Position numbers and translations under genes: made by a program. A stretch of 10,412 nucleotides of DNA from contig JAUWSP010000046.1 in the NCBI GenBank assembly GCA_030610025.1, positions 1 to 10,412 on the forward strand. The letters are read 5' to 3'. This document shows positions 6,554 to 10,412 of this stretch, one piece after another. The first letter of the stretch is position 1; each line of letters begins with the position of its first letter. The notes under the pieces are model-generated. The model made no database searches, was not told the origin of the DNA, and saw only the letters and a list, made by a program, of their open reading frames with translations. The DNA comes from Acidobacteriota bacterium (GTDB lineage: Bacteria > Acidobacteriota > Thermoanaerobaculia > Multivoradales > JAHEKO01).

Positions 6554-8560
6554 CTAGTTTCGAATCCAGGGCGACCATTCGACCCCGCGTAGGTACTTCT
6601 CCATCCACCGAATCTCTTCGACGATGCGGACTCTCAAGAGCCGCGGCTCGCGAATTCCGTGCTCCTGCCGCGGGAACTTGATGAAGCGGGTGGGGATACC
6701 ACGCTCCTGGAGGGCGTCGAAATAGACCATGCTCTGGTTGGTACTGCTGGTCTGGTCCTTTTCCCCGTGCAGAAACAGGGTGGGCGTCTGCACGTTCTCC
6801 ACGAAGTTGATGGCCGAGCGGCTGCGCCACTCGTCCCGGTTCGTCCAGTGCTTGCCTCCGACGTGCCAGTTGGAGATATCCCAGTTGTAGCCGGGGCCGC
6901 TCTCTGCGATCCAGTTGCTGACCCCGGCACCCACGGAGGCCGCCTTGAACCTGTCGGTCTGGGTGATCACCCAACCCGCCAGGACGCCGCCCCAGCTCCA
7001 GCCGGCGACTCCCATCGCTTCGGTGTCGATGTAGCCGGCATCGATGACATGATCGACTCCCGACATGAGGTCCTCATACTCTCCGCCACCGACATCTCCC
7101 ATGAGCCCTCTGAGGAGATCGTCACCATAGCCGCTGGAGCCGCGCACGTTGGGACCGAGAACCGCATACCCGAGTCCGGTATAGAGGATCAGATCCGGCT
7201 CGAAGGCATTGGCCCAGTATCCACTCGGGCCGCCGTGGATCTGCAAGACCAACGGAACCTTTACTCCTTCACGATAATCAGTAGGAAACAGGAAGATGCC
7301 CTCGATCGGTGTCCCGTCCGTACTCTGCCACTCGATGACCCGACTCCTGGGCAGGAGGATCTCTTTTTCGATCCAGGGGTTCGCACTCGTGAGTCGAACC
7401 GCATCGGATCCATCGAGGGCAGAGGCATAGAGATCGATGGATGTATCGAAGTCGTTGAAGGAATAGACCATAGTGGTTCTGTCTCGAGAGTAGGCCTCCG
7501 CGCGCAAGGTGCCGGACACCTTGGTCATCGCCTCCAACTGATCGGTGGCGATGTCGAGGCGATACAAATTGGTGTCGGTCCCCTGCATTTCGTTGAAAAG
7601 GAGGCTCTCGCCATCGGGGCTCCAAACCAGATGGTCGATCTCGCCGACGTGATGCCCTTCGAGCTTCGTGAGAGCACCACTCTTGGGATTCAAGATCCAA
7701 AGGTATCCATTCCTCAGATCAAAACTCTCGCCGCTGCTGGCATGAAATACGAAGCTCTCTCCATCCGGTGACCAGAGCGGGTCGAATTCGACATCTGAGT
7801 TGTCGGTGACCTTTTGTAGATTCCCACCCGCTGTATCGACGACAAACAACTCCGAGGAGAACGGGAAATTGCCGCGATTGTCAGTCCGCGCTGAGAAGAC
7901 CACTCGCGATCCGTCCGGGGAGACATCGAAACCGTCTATCAGCAAATCCTCCTCGAGGATTTGACTCTCACTCCTGGATTGAAGATCTATACGCCAAAGG
8001 TGAGTCCACCGTCCATGGTTCTTGCCGCTCGGCCCTTCGTTGACGTAGATCGGATCATCTCCCAGCTTGAACTCCTCCTCCTCCTTTTCGCTCATGGCCT
8101 CCTCGGAGACGAACACGATGCTCTTGCTGTCGCCTGACCATCGATAGTCGATGATCTTGCTTCGGTGGTCGGTCAACTGCCACGGCTCACCACCGCTCAG
8201 AGACATCACGAAAACCTGCGGTTTCTCCTCGACTTCGCGGAGCATGGACAGGAAAGTCCCGTCGGGAGAGATCCGAAAGGACTCTCCCCCGTCCTTGCGA
8301 ACAAAAGGCACCGCTTCGCCGCCCTGAGAGGGGATCACGAAAAGGGTTTTCTCGTACTTGTTGGTCTCCCAGTTCAGTCGACGCTCGGTATAGAAGATCC
8401 GCCCCCCATCCGGTGTCATCAGGGCGTCTTCGATGCGCACCAGGTCGAGTAGATCGTCGACCGTCATCGCTCGCTTCTCCTGAGCCCGAGTCGGAAAAAC
8501 CGACGAGACCCAGAGAAGCCCGAGGACCCACAGCGTCTTCGATAAGCGATTCGATTCCAT
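6554..8560 (-). CDS. Exported S9-family serine peptidase (prolyl oligopeptidase / dipeptidyl aminopeptidase type)
   Basis: A 668-residue peptidase with two domains behind a signal peptide. The leader has KTLWVLGLLWVSSVF followed by a likely cleavage site after TRA (about residue 26). The middle is a WD40-like beta-propeller with repeated SPDG..(V/F)F motifs (SPDGSRVVF, SPDGESFVF, SPDGESLLF). The C-terminal alpha/beta hydrolase domain carries HGGP, the oxyanion-type RGSSGYG, the nucleophile Ser522 in GWSWGG, Asp602 in HGEKDQTS and His634 in QEHGI. Such enzymes cleave short peptides, often after proline or removing N-terminal residues, and this one probably works in the periplasm or outside. 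It could release hydroxyproline- or proline-containing peptides for the neighbouring enzymes. A GTG at 8569 is an alternative start adding three residues. The 60-70 bp before it hold no recognised site; its stop is 19 bp before the next gene. Confidence 0.92.
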   Translation of the reverse strand: MESNRLSKTLWVLGLLWVSSVFPTRAQEKRAMTVDDLLDLVRIEDALMTPDGGRIFYTERRLNWETNKYEKTLFVIPSQGGEAVPFVRKDGGESFRISPDGTFLSMLREVEEKPQVFVMSLSGGEPWQLTDHRSKIIDYRWSGDSKSIVFVSEEAMSEKEEEEFKLGDDPIYVNEGPSGKNHGRWTHLWRIDLQSRSESQILEEDLLIDGFDVSPDGSRVVFSARTDNRGNFPFSSELFVVDTAGGNLQKVTDNSDVEFDPLWSPDGESFVFHASSGESFDLRNGYLWILNPKSGALTKLEGHHVGEIDHLVWSPDGESLLFNEMQGTDTNLYRLDIATDQLEAMTKVSGTLRAEAYSRDRTTMVYSFNDFDTSIDLYASALDGSDAVRLTSANPWIEKEILLPRSRVIEWQSTDGTPIEGIFLFPTDYREGVKVPLVLQIHGGPSGYWANAFEPDLILYTGLGYAVLGPNVRGSSGYGDDLLRGLMGDVGGGEYEDLMSGVDHVIDAGYIDTEAMGVAGWSWGGVLAGWVITQTDRFKAASVGAGVSNWIAESGPGYNWDISNWHVGGKHWTNRDEWRSRSAINFVENVQTPTLFLHGEKDQTSSTNQSMVYFDALQERGIPTRFIKFPRQEHGIREPRLLRVRIVEEIRWMEKYLRGVEWSPWIRN

Positions 8561-8628
8561 CGTCCTCACCTATCTCCACAGATTGTCAGTGGCGGATTCG
8601 AAACGGGCAGTTTCGGGCACGAAGCACA

Positions 8629-9600
8629 TCATTCAGGTTGCTGCCTCGAGGCCTGAGCAACCTGATCCGATACGCCCTGGGCGATCATGAGGTCCTGCAC
8701 GGCCACTCCGGTCAAATCGCAGACGGTGATTTGCTGGTTGTCCGTTCGCCCTGGCACCCGACCTGAGATGACGGCCCCCAGCTCCACGACCGAATCGCGC
8801 CGCAACGCACCTGCCTCCACGGCCCGGAAGACCTCACCCCGAGTCTCCGACTGGGACAGGCTGTCGACCACTACGAGATCCGCATTGGCGAGAATCTCCG
8901 GTTCCAATTCAATCTTGTCGACCGTATCGGAGCCGATCGCCGTAATGTGGGTTCCTTTTCGGATTCTCTCAGCAGAAAGCAGAGGCGTCTTCGAAGGCGT
9001 CGTAGTGACAATCAGAGTGCAGCCGTCAGCAACCTCTCCGGGACTCGCGGCACTCTCGATCTCCAGGCCCGAGTCGGCAAAGTACTCCAAGTACGAATCG
9101 ACCCCCCCTGGATCACGCATCCAAACCAATACCTTTCGGCACGAGATCAAAGGCAGCAAGAGCTCCAACTGGAGGCGCGCCTGGACTCCCCCGCCGAGGA
9201 TGCCGATGCGCTGAACGTCGCTCGGCGCCAGATGTTTGGCGGCCACGGCACCGGCTGCCGCAGTCCGCACATCAGTGAGATGCCCCTCGTCGAGCAAGAC
9301 CGCTTCAGGGAATCCAGTCTTCTGGCTGAAGAGGAGCATCATGCCGCTGCCCGAAGGCAGGCCGAGCTCCGGGTTGCCGTAGAACCCCGACGCGATCTTG
9401 ATGACGTAGTGATCTCCTCCCCGTATGTACCCATACTTGATGTGGGTCTCCCCGGGTGGATCTTCGAAGATCAACTCGCCCACGGGTGGCACCACGGCTC
9501 GACCGTCTGAATAGGCGGCAAACCCCTCTTCCATCAGCGCCACGACATCGAGCTGCGACAGAACCTCTTCGATGGTCTCGATCGGAATCAGTTGAGTCAT
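8629..9600 (-). CDS. Ornithine cyclodeaminase / mu-crystallin family reductase (candidate delta1-pyrroline-2-carboxylate reductase)
   Basis: A 323-residue cytoplasmic NAD(P)-dependent protein of the ornithine cyclodeaminase/mu-crystallin family. Visible family residues are Lys68 in YVIKIASG, Arg112 in LTDVRTAAAG, the dinucleotide-binding GILGGGVQAR (133-142), Asp225 in AIGSDTVDKIEL (the position of the ornithine cyclodeaminase catalytic Asp), and the C-terminal DLTGVAVQDL. The family covers ornithine cyclodeaminases, ketimine reductases, alanine dehydrogenases and the delta1-pyrroline-2-carboxylate reductase of the trans-3-hydroxyproline pathway. The gene starts four bases after the stop of a proline racemase-family gene, which favours the last option: the neighbour's dehydration product would be reduced here to L-proline. 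Ornithine cyclodeaminase, also making proline, cannot be excluded by sequence alone. The start at 9600 is backed by an AGGAGGAG; a longer upstream reading would overlap the preceding gene. Confidence 0.88.
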   Translation of the reverse strand: MTQLIPIETIEEVLSQLDVVALMEEGFAAYSDGRAVVPPVGELIFEDPPGETHIKYGYIRGGDHYVIKIASGFYGNPELGLPSGSGMMLLFSQKTGFPEAVLLDEGHLTDVRTAAAGAVAAKHLAPSDVQRIGILGGGVQARLQLELLLPLISCRKVLVWMRDPGGVDSYLEYFADSGLEIESAASPGEVADGCTLIVTTTPSKTPLLSAERIRKGTHITAIGSDTVDKIELEPEILANADLVVVDSLSQSETRGEVFRAVEAGALRRDSVVELGAVISGRVPGRTDNQQITVCDLTGVAVQDLMIAQGVSDQVAQASRQQPE

Positions 9601-9604
9601 TCGA

Positions 9605-10412
9605 TTACTCCTCCTGTCCGCCCCAGATGTCTCCCACTGTAAACCCGTTCGGAAACGGATCCTCGGGATCGACCACATACTGAGCGAAGCCCGTGATCCA
9701 CGCGGTGCCCGAAATTGTCGGCACTACAGCGTTCATATCACCGATCTTCGTCTCTCGAACCAGCCTCCCGGTGAAGGTTGTACCGAGAATCCCTTCGTGT
9801 ACGAAGTCCTGATTCAAAGGCAGCTCCCCTTTGGCCCAGAGGCACGCCATCTTGGCCGATGTTCCCGTGCCGCAGGGAGAGCGGTCGAGAACGCCTGTCC
9901 AGGTGGCGGGACGATCCCAGTCCAGCTTCCCAGACGAGACGATCACTGTGTTCTTGCGGTCCGCGACCGGATTCGTCGGAGGGGCTGACAGCTGACCGAT
10001 CGTTATACCCCGTATGCCAGGGTTCTCCGGATGCACCGGCGTCTCGAGTTGCTCGATGGTGGCCGCCTTGATCATCTCACCAATCCGCGTGATCTCCTTG
10101 CCTTCGTCCGGAACCAGAGTCAGTCCAACCTGATCGGCGTCCGCGATGACGTAGAACATTCCTCCGTAGGCCACGTCCACTTTCACCTTGCCGACGTGCG
10201 GCACATCCACCACCGCATCCAGGTGGACCGGAAATGCAGGAACATTTTCGAAAGTCACGCGCTCTACCTTGCCCCCTCGTACGTCTGCCCTTATCGCTAT
10301 GAGCCCGGCTGGGGACTCGAGCAGCAGCTCGGTCACCGGCTCGGCCGAAGGCACCATACCCGTCTCGATCAGCACCGTGGCTACCGCGATCGTATTCGTG
10401 CCCGACATGCCG
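9605..10412 (-). CDS. Proline racemase-family enzyme (4-hydroxyproline 2-epimerase or trans-3-hydroxyproline dehydratase type), N-terminus cut by window edge
   Basis: The last ~268 residues of a proline racemase superfamily protein; full members are usually about 310-345 residues, so roughly the first 60-75 lie beyond the window. The reading frame stays open to the edge. Two active-site motifs are seen. The first is GMSGTNTIAVAT right at the edge, with Ser (codon 10405-10403) where proline racemase and most epimerases carry the first catalytic Cys. The second is DRSPCGTGTSA, with the second Cys (codon 9874-9872) intact. DVAYGGMFYVIAD and the conserved Asp175 of the second motif (counting from the visible Met) are also present. 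The family racemises proline, epimerises 4-hydroxyproline at C2, or dehydrates trans-3-hydroxy-L-proline. The mu-crystallin-family reductase behind it favours the dehydratase; the DapA-family and aldehyde dehydrogenase genes favour the epimerase. The protein ends in QEE, and that sequence doubles as the next gene's ribosome binding site. Confidence 0.9.
   Translation of the reverse strand, partial: GMSGTNTIAVATVLIETGMVPSAEPVTELLLESPAGLIAIRADVRGGKVERVTFENVPAFPVHLDAVVDVPHVGKVKVDVAYGGMFYVIADADQVGLTLVPDEGKEITRIGEMIKAATIEQLETPVHPENPGIRGITIGQLSAPPTNPVADRKNTVIVSSGKLDWDRPATWTGVLDRSPCGTGTSAKMACLWAKGELPLNQDFVHEGILGTTFTGRLVRETKIGDMNAVVPTISGTAWITGFAQYVVDPEDPFPNGFTVGDIWGGQEE
9608..9615 (-). promoter_or_regulatory. 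Ribosome binding site of the mu-crystallin-family gene, embedded in the end of the racemase-family gene
   Basis: AGGAGGAG directly precedes the TAA of the upstream gene and lies seven bases before the ATG at 9600. The site is made of the final Gln-Glu-Glu codons, so translation of the two genes is probably coupled. Confidence 0.8.

Noticed and set aside
6659..7771. 370-codon open frame on the plus strand
   Set aside because: Antisense to the S9 peptidase catalytic and propeller domains, whose motifs are intact; no family resemblance was noticed in the antisense protein.

Overview
The window is from a GC-rich bacterium with compact, operon-like gene layout and clear AGGAGG-type ribosome binding sites. 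Exported S9 peptidases, e(P4)-like acid phosphatases and hydroxyproline genes together would suit an uncultured Acidobacteriota- or Gemmatimonadota-like lineage. That placement is a guess from gene content; no marker gene is present.

Left part, + strand (397-2668). A two-gene cassette encodes a saccharopine-dehydrogenase-like oxidoreductase (397-1683) followed 25 bp later by a ureohydrolase (arginase/agmatinase fold, 1709-2668). The ureohydrolase keeps all six Mn ligands but has lost the two residues that normally contact or process the guanidinium group. The cassette is flanked by two gene remnants. To its left is the 3' end of a dipeptide epimerase/DgcA-type enolase-superfamily gene (about 117-359, + strand). 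To its right is a roughly 170 bp scrap of a HAD acid phosphatase (about 2667-2840, - strand), squeezed between the two convergent operons.

Right part, - strand (10412 down to 2850). Six closely spaced genes appear to form one operon, read from right to left: a proline racemase-family enzyme (cut by the window edge), an ornithine cyclodeaminase/mu-crystallin-family reductase, an exported S9 prolyl-oligopeptidase-like peptidase, a DapA-family lyase/deaminase, an NAD-type aldehyde dehydrogenase, and an exported Ntn hydrolase of the choloylglycine hydrolase/penicillin acylase family. Known pathways suggest hydroxyproline use. The racemase-family protein would epimerise trans-4-hydroxy-L-proline or dehydrate trans-3-hydroxy-L-proline. 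The mu-crystallin-family protein would reduce delta1-pyrroline-2-carboxylate to proline. The DapA-family protein would deaminate delta1-pyrroline-4-hydroxy-2-carboxylate to 2-oxoglutarate semialdehyde, and the aldehyde dehydrogenase would oxidise that to 2-oxoglutarate. The exported peptidase and amidase would supply imino acids from peptides or acylated precursors. The expected D-hydroxyproline dehydrogenase/oxidase is not in the window.

No RNA gene, CRISPR array, insertion sequence or convincing terminator was seen. The most interesting points are the altered active site of the ureohydrolase, the Ser/Cys active-site pair of the racemase-family protein, and the two gene remnants bordering the + strand cassette.
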